Positions 33,762-46,600 of a DNA stretch of 64,000 nucleotides are shown one piece after another. The notes below the pieces were generated by a model. It saw nothing but the letters and a program-made list of their open reading frames with translations, did not search any database and was not told where the DNA came from. The stretch's first letter is position 1, and the number at the start of each line of letters is the position of its first letter. The position numbers were made by a program, and so were the translations under genes. The DNA comes from Oryza sativa Japonica Group. Lineage: Eukaryota > Streptophyta > Magnoliopsida > Poales > Poaceae. The stretch lies in contig NC_089036.1 in NCBI RefSeq assembly GCF_034140825.1, positions 27,727,001 through 27,791,000 of the forward strand, given 5' to 3'.

Positions 33762-36646
33762 CTTGTTTACTCTTTGTTCTCTTGCTGCTCGGCCAACAAT
33801 GGAGCAGAGACTGCATTTGCAGGGCCATTGAACAAAGAGCTCGCCCTAGGGTTGGTGAGTGACGGTGATGGCTTTGGTGGTAGTGGGCTTGGGGACAAAG
33901 GCTTCAAGAATGCAATTCATTGCTTCCTGACGCTTTGCGTCACATAAGATGATGTGTGAATGCCAGGAAAGTATCAGCCTGAAATCTGAACACAGATTAA
34001 AATCAGCGGCAGGTCAGATGCAGAAAGAGAAGCAGGGAAACAGCATAATGTGTTGGCTGCCTTTCCTTAATTGAGGATAAGGCATCTCTTCCCAGTGAGG
34101 TACTCCGGTAAAAATGCAAATAAACTGTTGATTAAAATACTTTAGTATCTTCATTAGCATGACAAATAGATGTAGAACTATAGGGTAATATGCTAAGAAA
34201 CCTAGGGAGATGAAATTTCCAAGACAAAACTGAAAGGGAAAGCTACAGAATGAGACCGGTGACTAAAGCAGACAGTTTTTTTTTTATCAGGGTAACAAAA
34301 CGGGCATCATATGTAGTATAACAGATATCTCAAATACAGAAAGTAACATATGAGCAAATATATAGCATACTGATGTAACTCAATATGTACTCTGTGATTT
34401 TCTTTCCTTCGCAAAGCAGTAGTTTACATGTTCCAGCAAGAGAAGAAAGTGGCACTTACAGCTACAGGAGCGCCCCAATAACAGAGTGATTTCACACTAT
34501 ATTCAAGTCAGCAAATTGTTAGCTTGGACTGAGAATTACTGCTGTACAAAATGCTGGGCTGCTGGCACAGTTTTTTTAATACATAATCATGGATATGAGA
34601 AGGTTATAAGCACTAGGCTAGTGCAAATTTAAAAAGGAATACATGAAAAATAGCACTCATATTCAAAACTAAGATTAGCAATGAGCCCATGATATGAATA
34701 AATACTCAAATTAGCTATTGACAAGAACTCACAATGGATCACACCTTGGCACGTGTAAAAGGGGCATAGTGGAGTATAAGCTTAAAATGTGTCCCATCAC
34801 AAGCAGCATGCCTCAAATAGCCTTTCTTCAAATCAATAATATCCTGGGGACCCGCACAGATTATAGAACAAAATAAAGACGAGCTTGAAATTTAATAACA
34901 GGACTTCAGTGGAAACTGGGATTGCTCATAACACTTGTCAGCATATGATCATCTGGTCCACACTCAAATGGTTGAGCAAATGGCCTCCAATCAGTAACAC
35001 TAAATAAATACAAATAATTTATTTCCTGTGCTTTAGACTTGCCACAGCGGTGGTTCCTGCTGACAATTATGTGAACTCCACTTCCACTATTTAATTCTCA
35101 GAAAACTCATCCCTGATCACTTGCCTGATCTGACCCAAAAAAACTGGTAATCTTAGCAGTTAAATTAAGAGGAGGAGGAAGCGTGCCCTAATAATACTCA
35201 GTAACCTAATTGTCATCTGGGATCAGCTGACTGAAATTGGTTGTCTCATCGAGCTAAAGGAATGTTGTGAAAGGAACAGCAGGCACTTTTCGTCAGGTTC
35301 TTGTTTATAAGGGGATGACTAACTTTGGATATCATCGAACAAAGAATATGGTTTCCAATGCCGCCACCCTGTCTCCATTCGTGCAGTACACCAAGTCTGC
35401 ACTCTGGGTAGCTAACTACACAAGCATGGACTGGAGAAATTTCCTTTCGCGTGCTCAAAGTTAGCAGTGTCAAATAGCAATTAGGTTGAGATGTCAACCC
35501 AAGTGCGGTGGCAAAGTTTTCAACTTGAGCTTTGACAAGAGACAGGAAGAATAACCAGTCGTATCCTATCCATGTATTTACAACATGCTTAAGATTTAAG
35601 AAGACCATAAACAAGCATTGCAGGGGCATCACGCCTACACATAAAGTTTTTCAAGTGGTTATATATAATATCTAAAGGAATGACTACACACGGACCCTCC
35701 ACCTTTAGGAAAGGGAGAGAGACAAAACAAGGATAGGCAGCATTAAGCACGCGCATCACATATTCTAATAGAAGAGGAAAAGCACACCAGGAGGAGGCTC
35801 TGTGTACGGTGAACTTAATGACAGGCAATTGAAGGAGTAGCTTTGTTTACTCCAAGTTGACTCTCAGTGAAATGTGTCAACCACTAGAATAATATAAGAA
35901 AAGAAGCTTGGAGGCAAGGACAGACAGCTCATTCTCCCTCAATTTGAAAGATGTCGAGCGTGAAGCTTCCCCACTAACGACCTTAGTAGGTTGGTGGAGG
36001 ATGACAGCGATCAGTGAAAATAGCATTTTGCAATGAGAAAAATAGCTGACCTCTAGAGACAACCGTGTGATAATACTGCATTCATGCATGACAAACTATG
36101 AGATGGATGTAAGCAGAGTTTTGGACTCTTCTTGAGCCTCCAAATCTCTTCCTGTCGTGACATGCTCACAGGTACAAGATCACTCTGGTTAAGTCAAAGA
36201 CGTTAAGCACTTGGAATAGGAAGATGGTCAAAAGAAGAGTCATGTCTCTTGAAAGGTCTCACGGTGGATATCATGCTACACACTTACACCGAGGTCACTA
36301 TACAAATTGGTGCAGGAGCTAGTGACTTCATCACCAACTGTAGTTAGCTTAGAGCCTAGAGGTGAATTTGACTACAGGACAAAATAGTAATTCATACATT
36401 ATTAGAAATGTCAGTTCATAAATATGAAAAGATACTCCGGATGGACATGTTGAGACATATACAGAATACAAAATAAAATATGTGGATGCAGATTTACTGA
36501 GTCACTAATGATAACTGAAGATATAAAATATGACAGAACTAGAAAAGGACAGAGGAATAAAAGGTTACCTGGACACAGCAGTATGCTGTAGCTCTTTTGT
36601 AGCCAGCTCAAATGCATCCTCTGGAGTCAAGAACATCTCAATGTAC
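33762..36646 (-). CDS. Unrecognised multi-exon gene (exons at 36.6, 34.8, 34.5 and possibly 33.9 kb)
   Basis: Three short minus-strand stretches look like real exons because they have good splice borders and are open in only one frame or read as protein. 36569-36646 encodes YIEMFLTPEDAFELATKEL and more; 34745-34843 encodes 33 codons from DIIDLKKGYLRHAACDG to HYAPFTRAK; 34460-34496 encodes VKSLCYWGAPVA. A fourth, ending at or after 33762 with its acceptor at 33978, is open in more than one frame. The phases of these exons do not all fit one simple chain, so exons are missing, alternative, or partly untranslated. I do not recognise the family and give no function. The GC-rich block at 38779-39101 could be the 5' end. 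Confidence 0.35.
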
Positions 36647-36704
36647 CTAAAAATGGTTTCAGACATATCGATATTCTTCTTAAAAGAGGGCAATGGTGGT
36701 GGCA

Positions 36705-36933
36705 GATTCACTGCCTCCACCTCACCAAGTATAGTAACTTCTTATTTACCATCTACTCCATCATGTTTTATACCAACTACCCCATGTACTTTTATGTTAT
36801 AAAATAATCCCTTTACATATATGATTATATCATATTTCACCTGTACAATATAACATCTACAGGTACAAAATTGTCCCAAAAACCTCACTATTAATTTGTT
36901 TTAATCCGTAGCAAAGCATGGGTATCTGGCTAG
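36705..36933 (+). mobile_element. Helitron-like 3' end in an intron
   Basis: The right end reads AATCCGTAGCAAAGCATGGGTATCTGGCTAG followed by T, with a short stem around the CATGGG part, as in a second type of grass Helitron end. The left border is not clear. Confidence 0.4.
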
Positions 36934-37356
36934 TTATAAACTAAAGTTGATGCAGATAGTAAAAGATACTATATGCAGATTCATTTGGCAAAGAATATGC
37001 ATTAATATTAGAGGCAATCAAGAAGATTTACAGTGTCAAAAGGGCCCTAACATTGATCAAATATATAGTATTTGACATTTAAGTGCAACTGCATGATTAG
37101 TCCTCCACAGTTGAGAATCTAGGCTTAGGTTACAACGTTCAGTTGGAACTTGGAAGTGTCTGATGACTGATGGCATACAAAACAAATACTCTTAATCTTC
37201 ATAGGATCCAAAGAGCAAGTCAGAATTCCGACTCCATACTTGTTCTTTTTTCCACCGGCCCAGCAAAGGAGTTTTTTTTTCAATGCTTTCATACTGCTGC
37301 ATTGAAAATTAAGAGTTAAATAGAGGACAAATAAAGAAAGGTGCACTTTAGTAATA

Positions 37357-37613
37357 CTCTCTCTATTTCAGGTTATAAGATGTTTTGACTTTGGTCAAAG
37401 TCAAATTGCTTTAATTTTGACTAAGTTCATAGACAAATATAGCAATATTTACATTACCAAATTAGTTTTATTAAATTAATAATTAAATATATTTTTAAAA
37501 TAAATTTATCTTGGGTAAAAAATATTACTATTTTTTTCTATAAACTTGGTCAAATTTGAAGCATTTTGACTTTGACCAAAGTCAAAACATCTTATAACCT
37601 AAAACGGAGGGAG
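37357..37613. mobile_element. Stowaway MITE (257 bp)
   Basis: The ends CTCTCTCTATTTCAGGTTATA and CTCCCTCCGTTTTAGGTTATA (right reversed) are a clear inverted repeat that extends inward through AAGATGTTTTGACTTTGG. TA flanks both sides (37355-37356, 37614-37615). Confidence 0.92.
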
Positions 37614-38322
37614 TAGTATGAATCAAAACAAAATTCCATGGCATCACAAGAAAATCACTACACCTGAGAAAAAAGAAAGAAAATAGCATCTAGTTAGGTT
37701 ACCTCCAAAAACCTATTTAACCAAACAAGGAGACATCAAGATAGTGCTGAGTGCCATATTGTTGCTGATTCCTGATATGTACACCTCCAGAGGGCAGTAC
37801 CCGTGCTAAGAGAATACACGCCCCACTACAAAACAAAAATGTGTATATTCCACATTGCCTATCCGAGGGCTTAACACTGGCTTCAATCATCAGCTGAACT
37901 ATCAATTCACCACCAGCATAACAGCCATCTTGCATCCACCACACATTTCATAGTCACTAACACTGGACCACCCTAACATAACACCATCGGTGACAGCAAT
38001 CACACAAAACCATCCAAACAGCAGCATATACAGTCCGCAATTCTACACCACAAAAAGAATACGAGGTACCTACTTAGCATAGGGCCCCTATGTAGGAAGA
38101 AAAGTAGTGGACAGGGATGAATGTGGCGGTACGCAGCCTACACATCCTCACAACCTAATAGCATAATACAGCATAAATGGCAGTAGCTATTCCATACCTA
38201 ACGGTGCAAAGCCATCATTTTGGTTATACCATGAATAATACAAGCTGCGGAGAACATTGCAATTTTGAATTAAAAATCCAAACTGCAATCACATCACAAG
38301 TTTGCTTACCTTCTAACGATTG

Positions 38323-38402
38323 CCAAACCAATCACGCATCATTATGTGCTCAAGTGAATTGCCCAACCAATCACGCATCATTATGTGCCCAAGTGAATTG
38401 CT
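38323..38402. repeat. 40-bp direct tandem duplication
   Basis: CCAACCAATCACGCATCATT and the following AATGTGCYCAAGTGAATTGC-like half occur twice head to tail with one or two differences. Confidence 0.85.
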
Positions 38403-38522
38403 AGAGAAGAGACCAAATAAAGTGCTGATCTCGTAGGCCCTCATCTCAATCCTTCTTCCATACAGATGATGTGGTAATGTATTTCTGTACTGAATCGACT
38501 CATTACGTTCCCCAAACTAAAT

Positions 38523-38609
38523 AAATCAGCTCTCTAAATTAGGATAGGTTCAGAGTAAGGATCAATAAATCAGTTCTCTAAATTAGGATAGGTTCAGAGT
38601 AAGGATCAA
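38523..38609. repeat. 43-bp direct tandem duplication
   Basis: AATAAATCAGYTCTCTAAAT followed by TAGGATAGGTTCAGAGTAAG occurs twice head to tail with one difference, 120 bases from the duplication at 38323. Confidence 0.9.
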
Positions 38610-38778
38610 ATCGTCTACTTCCTCGAACCGAACCAGTACCAAACGCACCAAAAGGGGATGAACTGGATCTAGTCATCATCAAAGCTAACATCGTGGGTAA
38701 CATCAACCCCCGTTTCAAACGATTCGTCCGACTGGCCCCGAAACCAGCGACTTGAGAAAGAGCCTCACCTCACCTCAC

Positions 38779-39101
38779 TTGCCGCAGCCGCCGCCCGGGG
38801 TACCTCGCGCGGCTGCGCCTTTGGGTGGCGCCGCGGGAGGAACCTGGACTCGGTGGGAGCCACTGGTCGACGGCCGGTCGGCTGCTCGTCCGGCACCGTC
38901 GGCGCGGCGCAACTGTGCTGCCCTCGATGCCTCCGGGGGCGTGGCCACGGTGGGTTCGTCGGCTGACGCAGCGCGGGCCGTGGCGGTGGTGGTGGTCTCT
39001 CGTAGCCCAGCTTTCTGTAAGATAAGTGGCCCGGTTGAGCGTGCGGCGGTGCGGGTGGGTGTGCACGCGCTCGGAGGTGTGAAAACACGCCCGAGTACCA
39101 A
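38779..39101 (-). other. GC-rich candidate first exon of the unrecognised minus-strand gene
   Basis: All three minus frames stay open across this GC-rich block, so the frame cannot be chosen by openness. A donor-like GCGGCAA|GTGAGG lies at 38778/38779. One frame starts MVLGRVFTPPSACTPTRTAA and could be a targeting peptide, but that is weak. Confidence 0.3.
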
Positions 39102-39204
39102 GCGGCAGCGTCTGTACTACTTGGGCCCGATAATTTGAAGGTATTTGGGCCGAAAGACTGTTACGGCGGTAACACCAATTCGATGAGGAATAAGTTCACC
39201 TTAC

Positions 39205-39895
39205 TCGAGTTTTGATCGTAATCTTAAACTAATATAACACGTCCTTCAACTTATATAAAACTAAATTATCAAAATCACACGATAGTATTGTGTCCGATTT
39301 TGACTGATGAGACAACTTGGTAAGCAGTGAGACCCATGTGAGACCTCATATGTTAGTGGCTAGCGCTTTGTTCCTCCTCTTTCTTCCCTTTCTGCTAATG
39401 GGAGTTGTAGAGGGAGCAAACGGGGGATGTTGAGGATGAAGACGACATGGACGTGCGCCGAGTAGGAGCGCTTGATATCGCCACCGTTGATGCAACCGGC
39501 TACTCGGGGATACTAGAGCTATGGCACGACCCATAGAAGACGACCTATGCCACCTGTCTTCTTCGACACGATGGGAGGATGGAGCTATGGAGCTATGCCA
39601 GTATGCCACCCATGCCTCGATTGTTGCCTCTCTCCCTATATCCCGTTGGCCTGCTACCTGCAGGCTAGGAAGAGGGAGAAGGGGAAAGAGGAGGAAGAAA
39701 GCTAGGAGGGGAGAAAAGGTGAAAGGAGGAGAAAGCTAACATGTGGGGTTCATACAGGTTCCACGCTGACTCAGCCGCCACATCAACAAAAATATAGAAC
39801 TATACTGGCTGGGATCTTAGCTAGCTACACCGGTATTATAAGTTGAAGGACATGTTATATATGTTATTGTGGTTTAGGGATGTGATTCAAACTCG
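39205..39895. mobile_element. Foldback or Mutator-like element with 55-bp inverted ends
   Basis: The left arm (39205-39257) and the reversed right arm (39836-39895) share CGAGTTT, AAACYA.AATAACA, ATGTCCTTCAACTTATA and similar pieces over about 55 bases. The interior of 580 bp is more GC-rich and includes a minus-strand open frame with no family match. No transposase is seen. Confidence 0.6.
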
Positions 39896-39899
39896 TCGT

Positions 39900-42141
39900 T
39901 AACATGTTATATATATTATTTTATTTTGTGGAAAGATTTACAATACATATCCGAAAGACGTGATCAAGTCTTCAAAAAAAGAAAGACGAGATCAAAGCTA
40001 AGGGAAAGAAGCGTGGCTGAACATGAATCGATCAATCGCGTAGAGAAAAAAAATCACTGCTTCGGGCCAGCCTCATCCGCGCCTTTATTTTTTTTTTCAT
40101 GAAACCACAGATGCAGCCTCTGCCATCGATGTCCAGAGCCAGTCCACGACACAACATCGGGTCCCGTTCGTCGGCGTACGGATCGGTCGAGTTGGAGGTG
40201 GCCAGCCTCAACACGGCTGCGCAGCGTGTCTCGCCCACGGTTTTGTTTCTCGATCGACAAGTCGGCAAGACGGGAATCGTCGCATCGTGGACAAGATTGT
40301 GAGGCGCTTCGGTCTTCCTGGGCCATGCTTCGTTTGGGCATTGTGCGGCCCACGGTGGTGTTCCCGGGCGCAACATGCTCCCTCCACTTCTTGCTTTCCG
40401 GGCCACAGGCCACAGTTGTTCTTTCTCGAAAGGGATGTGTGTTGTGATCATCATTCATACTAAGAAGATCTAATCGTCAGTCCGTTGTTGTGTACTGGGG
40501 TTTATCCCCTAATATCTGTTCTTGCTTAATAAAGTTGGTTGTGTTTAAAAAAAAAGGTTATGAAGAAAAAGGTAGTTCGACAAAGCATATGATACTCTTT
40601 GTCGTGTCAAAGAGACCAAGATAAGTACAGGAGTAATCGTACAGCTGCCCAACCTAATCAGCACCGGTGACCGAGAAAAGCTCGTTCTACCTCTCGACAG
40701 ATCGCCGTTAGCTAGCTACCGAGCATAGTCGCCCATCGTAAGTACTAGTACTTCCCATTCACGCATACATAAGGACATTCGGAATCATTTTCTTTCTCTT
40801 GAACTTCGATCGTGCGACTGTTGAAACCTCCTTTGTTGCATGCTAGCTCCATCTGTCACGCTCTGGCTGCCGCGTAGGCTGGTGCATACATCTGGAGGAA
40901 TCTTTGCGCTGCGGTGATTATTAGTGGGGTCGAGAAGATGGGCGCCGTTCTGATGGCATTGGTTGGAACCGCCCGTGAACACTCCAGCAGTCCAGCTCCA
41001 TGTACCTGATCTGTTCTCTAGCTTGCTTTTCCTTTTCAGAGAATATCACGCGTTCAGCCCGCTTGTTGCACTGTAACGCGGTCAGTGCCACCATCGGAGA
41101 GGGACATCGACATGTTACCTGTACGGCTGTGCTCAATATATAAACCCGTGTGCCGTGGTATGTATAAAAGATCTACGGTAAGTACTGGTTTCATGGCAAT
41201 TAATCGTTGTTTAGGATTTTTTTTACCTTTTCGAAATGTAAATAAAATAGAGGGACTGGAATTAGGTTTTTTTTTTGGAAGTTTCGAACTAAATTACCAC
41301 ACAAAACCTGGAAATTGGGCCTTTTGTTAAATTTAAACAAATTCTAAAGCTGGAAAGTAGAATCGTCGTTGATGACGTATGTTCTCATTGGTGATCGACG
41401 TAAGGCAACAGAAATCGGTCATTGGTCTCCGTGTATGGCTGTATGCATATGCAAGCCCCCTGCAAAAAGGCGCAAAAGAGTGTATAGTACGGTGAAGGAA
41501 CGGCCCAGCGCAGGCGCATGCAGCACATGCATGTTTTCCAACAGCGCTCGCGCTGGAAAGTAGTACGCGTTCGTACAGTATCCTGTTTGACATTCTAGTT
41601 GTCGGGTGGTTGCTTCGGCCTCTTGCTGTCCCTCGGTCCCTAATCCTTCGCGTACGTTGATCCGCGATCGCTCGTCGACTAGCGGAAGAACAGGTTTTCA
41701 ATCGATGGAGTACGCGCGCGCGGTACCATCTGCTACTGTAGCTAGCACTCGATCGATCGATCGATTGGCGCGGCGGTTGCTAGCTGCGCATATGCTTAGA
41801 TGCAGGCTGCCGATCGAAAGCCTGAAACAACGTTACTTGCGTTGCAACTTGCAAGGACGTCATGCGCGTACTCGGTTCTTCAATTGCCGTGTACTGCATC
41901 CTAGTGTCGGCCACTTTTTAGCCGATTTTATCTGCATGGACGGACTTGAATTGTGTGTTTATGTGTCCCCGTGTTTCGTTGGGACTTAGGACACTACCGT
42001 GTTTTTTTCTTCCTTGTTTGCGAAGCTTTTGGATGCAGTATCAATCTCTTCCGGAACACCGGCCCGTGAATACGCACTGAGTTTCGGAAGAGAGAGAGAT
42101 TAAAGTGTCGCATAATTGGGTTTCAGATAGCAGTACAAGTT
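39900..42141. other. Gene-poor stretch before the nested transposon block
   Basis: Around 40500-40550 the sequence TGCTTAATAAAGTTGGTTGTG followed by a run of A looks like the tail of an old retroposon reaching back to about 40060. The rest has short overlapping frames only. Confidence 0.35.
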
Positions 42142-42146
42142 ACTAC

Positions 42147-42371
42147 TGAAAAGATTGGATTTAACGTGGATACCTCTCTCGGTCCTCCACGGTTGCGTGT
42201 TAAATATGCACAGGAACAGCCCCTGGCGTGGCACGATTACAGCGGAGAGATTACAACAAATCTTATCAAGATTAAGAGATAAACACAGGAGACTAACAAC
42301 CATGATCTATCCCTCAAAGTTAGGAAGCTAATCCTATCACTAACCGTGACTAGATAGAACAAATCTTAACA
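42147..42371 (-). repeat. 3' LTR of the copia element
   Basis: It begins (plus view) TGAAAAGATTGGATTTAACG and ends CTTAACA. It is nearly identical to the LTR at 59466-59690. Confidence 0.97.
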
Positions 42372-42584
42372 CCCCCACACAATCACAACACAGGCAACAA
42401 GTTGAGATTGCGCCTGAAAGCATCCATTTGTTGAGCAGTGAGGACTTTGGTGAAACCATCAGCAAGTTGATCCCTTGTAGAGATAAACCTGATCTCTAAT
42501 AGCTTTTGTGCAACTCGCTCTCGCACAAAATGAAAGTCTATCTCAATATGTTTGGTTCTTGCATGAAACACACACTACACTGGC

Positions 42585-42985
42585 CAAGGTCACCTGTGAC
42601 GGGCCCAAACCCTCATCTTTGACGGCTTCGCGCATGGTCAGTGATCAGTGGTCACTGGTGAGTCCAGTCACCTTTGACGGGTGGCCGGCCGTCACAGGTG
42701 ACACCCACCTCTGACGGGCAAGTTACTAGAAGGCCGTCAGAGGTGTTGGTCTCCGCTAGCCTTGAGCGAGTTAGGACCCGTCACAGGTGACTCATCTCTG
42801 ACGGCCCTTTAAATAAAGGCCGTCAGAGGTTGAGGTCTCCGTAGTTAGAAGCTGTCACAGGTGATCTACCTGTGACAGCCCCAAAAGTAAAGGCCCGTCA
42901 CAGGTAGGTCACCTCTGACGGGCCTTTATTTGCTAGTCCGTCACAGGTTATGTTACCTTTGACGGATTTTTGTTCCGACCCGTCA
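42585..42985. repeat. Left subterminal motif array of the CACTA element
   Basis: More than a dozen copies of variants of GTCACAGGTGA and CTGTGACGGGC occur in both directions. In CACTA elements such arrays are where the TNPA-type protein binds. Confidence 0.9.
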
Positions 42986-42989
42986 CTGA

Positions 42990-43685
42990 TGAGTTAATTC
43001 CAGAAAAAAAATAAATGCTAAATATTGGCTAGCCTCAGGATTTGCTAGCCATGCCCTCTGAAAAATAGAAACATCACAGATATATTCCAGTCACAGATCC
43101 ATCACAGATACATCACCCCCCCAATATAACATCACAGATCCCCAACAACACATATATGCAGTTCAAATGCCACCATTTTGCACAGCAAATTCACACCCCT
43201 TGAAAGCCACAATTTCGGTCGTTGCTCATAGAACCGCATATATACTTACCAAATGGATTAAAGCCATAATGTCATCGACCTGCACAACCTGTCAATAAGG
43301 AAAAAAAAAAGGAGAAAACAGATGAATAGTACAACATAAATCGTAGTTGATCAAATGTGATGACAATTTAGTAAAGTACCATAAATATTGCACATATGAA
43401 AGTAAATTACATTGCACTCTATAAAAACATAATTTTTTACATCGCCAGAAATTATAAAAACATCTTTTTTACATCACAATAAATTATCTAGCCAAGTTCA
43501 TGAGTCTATTTGGCATGAAAACGTCCTTTCTTGTTCATTATTTCTGCAAGAATAAAGGCGCACAATTCGCCTCTGATAGCGGGGGGGTTGATGGGTGAGA
43601 TCTTGAAGCCAGCTCTACATTTCTGTTTAATAAATAAGAGGTTAATTAGCACGTTTTGAATAGCAATGTAGATATTGAAATGAGC
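42990..43685. other. CACTA sequence downstream of the protease gene
   Basis: AT-rich non-coding sequence between the subterminal array and the stop codon at 43686. It probably holds the 3' UTR of the gene. Confidence 0.5.
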
Positions 43686-46600
43686 TTATTCGCCATTAGC
43701 AACAACCTCAGGGTCGAAATCTTTCACCTCTCTTAGAAGTGTTGACATGTTGTGGCACACGTGGAAACCACATTGGTCTCCGATCTGTTGTGCGCATGCA
43801 AACTTGGTGTCATGATAAAGTTCATTCTTGCCCTCCTTGTGCCTACCACCCTTTTCCACATATGGGCCCCAAGCCATATTTAAGGCCTTGGTGATTTCAC
43901 TGAAATCATAATCTTTGGACTTATTGGAGTTAAGGTAGGTAACCCTACTCCACTTAGGTACAATGACTAGGAGAATCCAATGTCGCCTGCGCAGTGGTTA
44001 TGTAGCGTTAGTACTAAGAACCTTAACTTCAAAAACAATATACACGAAGGGTATTGTCCTCTTACTCTTGGTTGTGTGCGCACATGATGTACTCCTTGTC
44101 TTGATGGGCCCATAAACACCGGTTGACATAGTCAACCACCTCAGTGAAGCTCTGTCGTAAATTAACCTCATTCACCATGGATGGATCAAGGAACCCAACC
44201 TGATTACCATGGCGACGACTCTCGATCCAACACAACCTTAAAATATTTACGTATTAGAACTAATTTAATTAGGAGATATAGTCCAGTCATATCACAAGTA
44301 TAGAAGGTATGCACTTACAAGGAGTAGCATTTTAGAAGACCAGTGTCCAACTTCCGGATCCTGAAAAGGTCGAAGAGGTCATCAAAGCCTATAGTTATAT
44401 AGGCAGGCGACGATAGGAACGGCTGGTGGTCGTGATGTCCAACTATGGATGACTCCCTCATTTTCCGCTTGGCATTGCTTAGCTCCATGTATTGCTTATG
44501 TAGCTCTCGGCAAGCAATACCCATCACAGCTAACACATTGTCCTCCACCAATGGCATGCCTAGCTCAAATTGGGCTGGCGCCCTCACGACCTTCCCCGAT
44601 TTGCTCACCGGCATCGACGTCGCAGCCTTGCCCCTTTTTGGCTCCGGCGCCAACTCCCCGACCTTCCCCTTGCCGCGTTCACGCTTCTGGCCCTTGACAA
44701 GTGGTGGGGAGCTATCGGCCTTTCTTGTGGTCTTTATTGGAGCCAAGCTTTGAGCTATATCTGCCAAGTCCATATCAGCTCCACCAGGAGAATGAGGTAC
44801 TGACAATGCCGGTCCACGGGGAGCCTCAATTGATAGCTTACACTTGGGAGGTGTAAGCTCCGTCGGTCGACTTGGACGAGGAGTCATCTTCACAACTATG
44901 TCTTCTTTGGGCCATTGTATGAACGTCTTGCGCGCATCGCCCAAAGTCATGATTTCATCATTTGGGGGCACGGGCAGCGGATAGCCTGACCAGGTGTCCT
45001 TTACTGTATCGATGGACACCTTGGCATACCCAGCTAGCAGGTCTGCGCCGTGGACCTTGTCTGTAACCGAGGGCTTGAAAGCCATGCCCTCAGCGACTTC
45101 AGGAGCGAAAGTTGGGTGGACTCTCGCTAGTAGGACACACTGTGCTGCGCCCTGCATAAGGTGAAAGTTTGAATTTAATATTGGAATGTGTAAATGTCTT
45201 TTATTAGATATGGATCGGATAACAACAATTACCTCGATGTGGTCCACTGCAGCTAGTGGTGCGATCGGGAGACCAGGGGCCGGCACCTCTGTGGATGCAC
45301 AACTACTCCTATGCTGTGACGGACTCGCGTCGTGTTGTACACGAGGAGTTGGTTGCACAGCAGGTGTTGTGACTCGGGGTATATTCATGTCGGCGAGCAC
45401 CTTGTTAACCCTTTCTTCCACCCTTGCATTCATGCTAGCTTCTAGTTCTTGAATGACCTCAACCTTAAGTTCAGCCTTCAAACGAGCGTCCCTCTCTTCC
45501 TTGGAGACTTTCCGTTTCCTGTATTGGGAGCTGTACTGAGGGAGTCCATGCTTCCAGGGCACATCGCTACCAATTCCCCGAGTTCGGCCAGGATGTTCTT
45601 TGGTTCCGAGCGCCTTTGTGAGGATGTCATCTTCGCGCCTCTTCGGCGCGGACTCAACCTCGCTTTGTGAAGCTTGTTCAGCAACCAAGCCCAACTAGAA
45701 AAGAAGATAGTCGTTTATACGAACTTGTACTTTATACGAACGGAAATTAGTTAGGTTAAGTAGTGAACTCACCAGTTCCTGATAGACGACGGCATCACTT
45801 TTGTTCTCAAATGTGACAGAGCCGTCCGGGTTGACCTTACCCCTTGCCCGCGCCCAGTTGCGAGCTCTTTGTTCAGGGATGTCTGAAAACGGGGCAGGGA
45901 CATTCGCTGCTGCAGCGGCTGCATCTTCTTGGGCCCATATTGCCTCCTTGCCGATGTACCCTGCGGTGCCCAGCCGATGCGGGTGCTCATTCCGCTGTTG
46001 CAGTACGCGATGTGCCTCGCTGGATTCCCTAAACTCTTGGGTGGTCTTGAGAGAGCAGAATTCCTCCCACACCGCTTCGGTTATTTGATGGTATTCATCG
46101 AACGGCGTATGATTGCCGGGCGGGTTGACATACTCGGTGAAGAGCTTCGACTTCCAATTCTTCCAAGCTTTGCCCATCTTTTGGAATGCCTTCCGCTTGA
46201 GCCTATCCTTTGCTTCGGCTGGAAATGTGAACCATTTCTCCATTGCCGTCCAAGCTCGCTCTTTCTCGGCTTCTGTGACCTTCCCGATATCTTTATAGAG
46301 GATCCCGAAGTTCTCACGTGCCACTAGCCCGCAGCAGTTAGACCATCTTCCAATGACAGTCCTGGGCGCCGTGGGCCTACCACTAGCGTCAACCTCTCTT
46401 ATAACTTGCACTGTGGTCGGCCATATATTTTGTGACCGCGGATTTCTACTAGACCTACTTGCACTTGTCTCGCCCGACATCGACGTATGTTGTTCCTGCG
46501 GCAATTCTGCAGCACAAACAGAAGGCAATATTTGCTAAGGGGTGCTAGCTAAAATTTATGTGGTCATGTGGTGAAAATTTATGCTATAAATTACCATGAA

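Noticed and set aside
35246-35828. Minus-strand open frames of 128 and 79 codons as exons of the unrecognised gene
   Set aside because: Amino acid make-up looks random, there are no convincing splice borders, and neither resembles a known domain.
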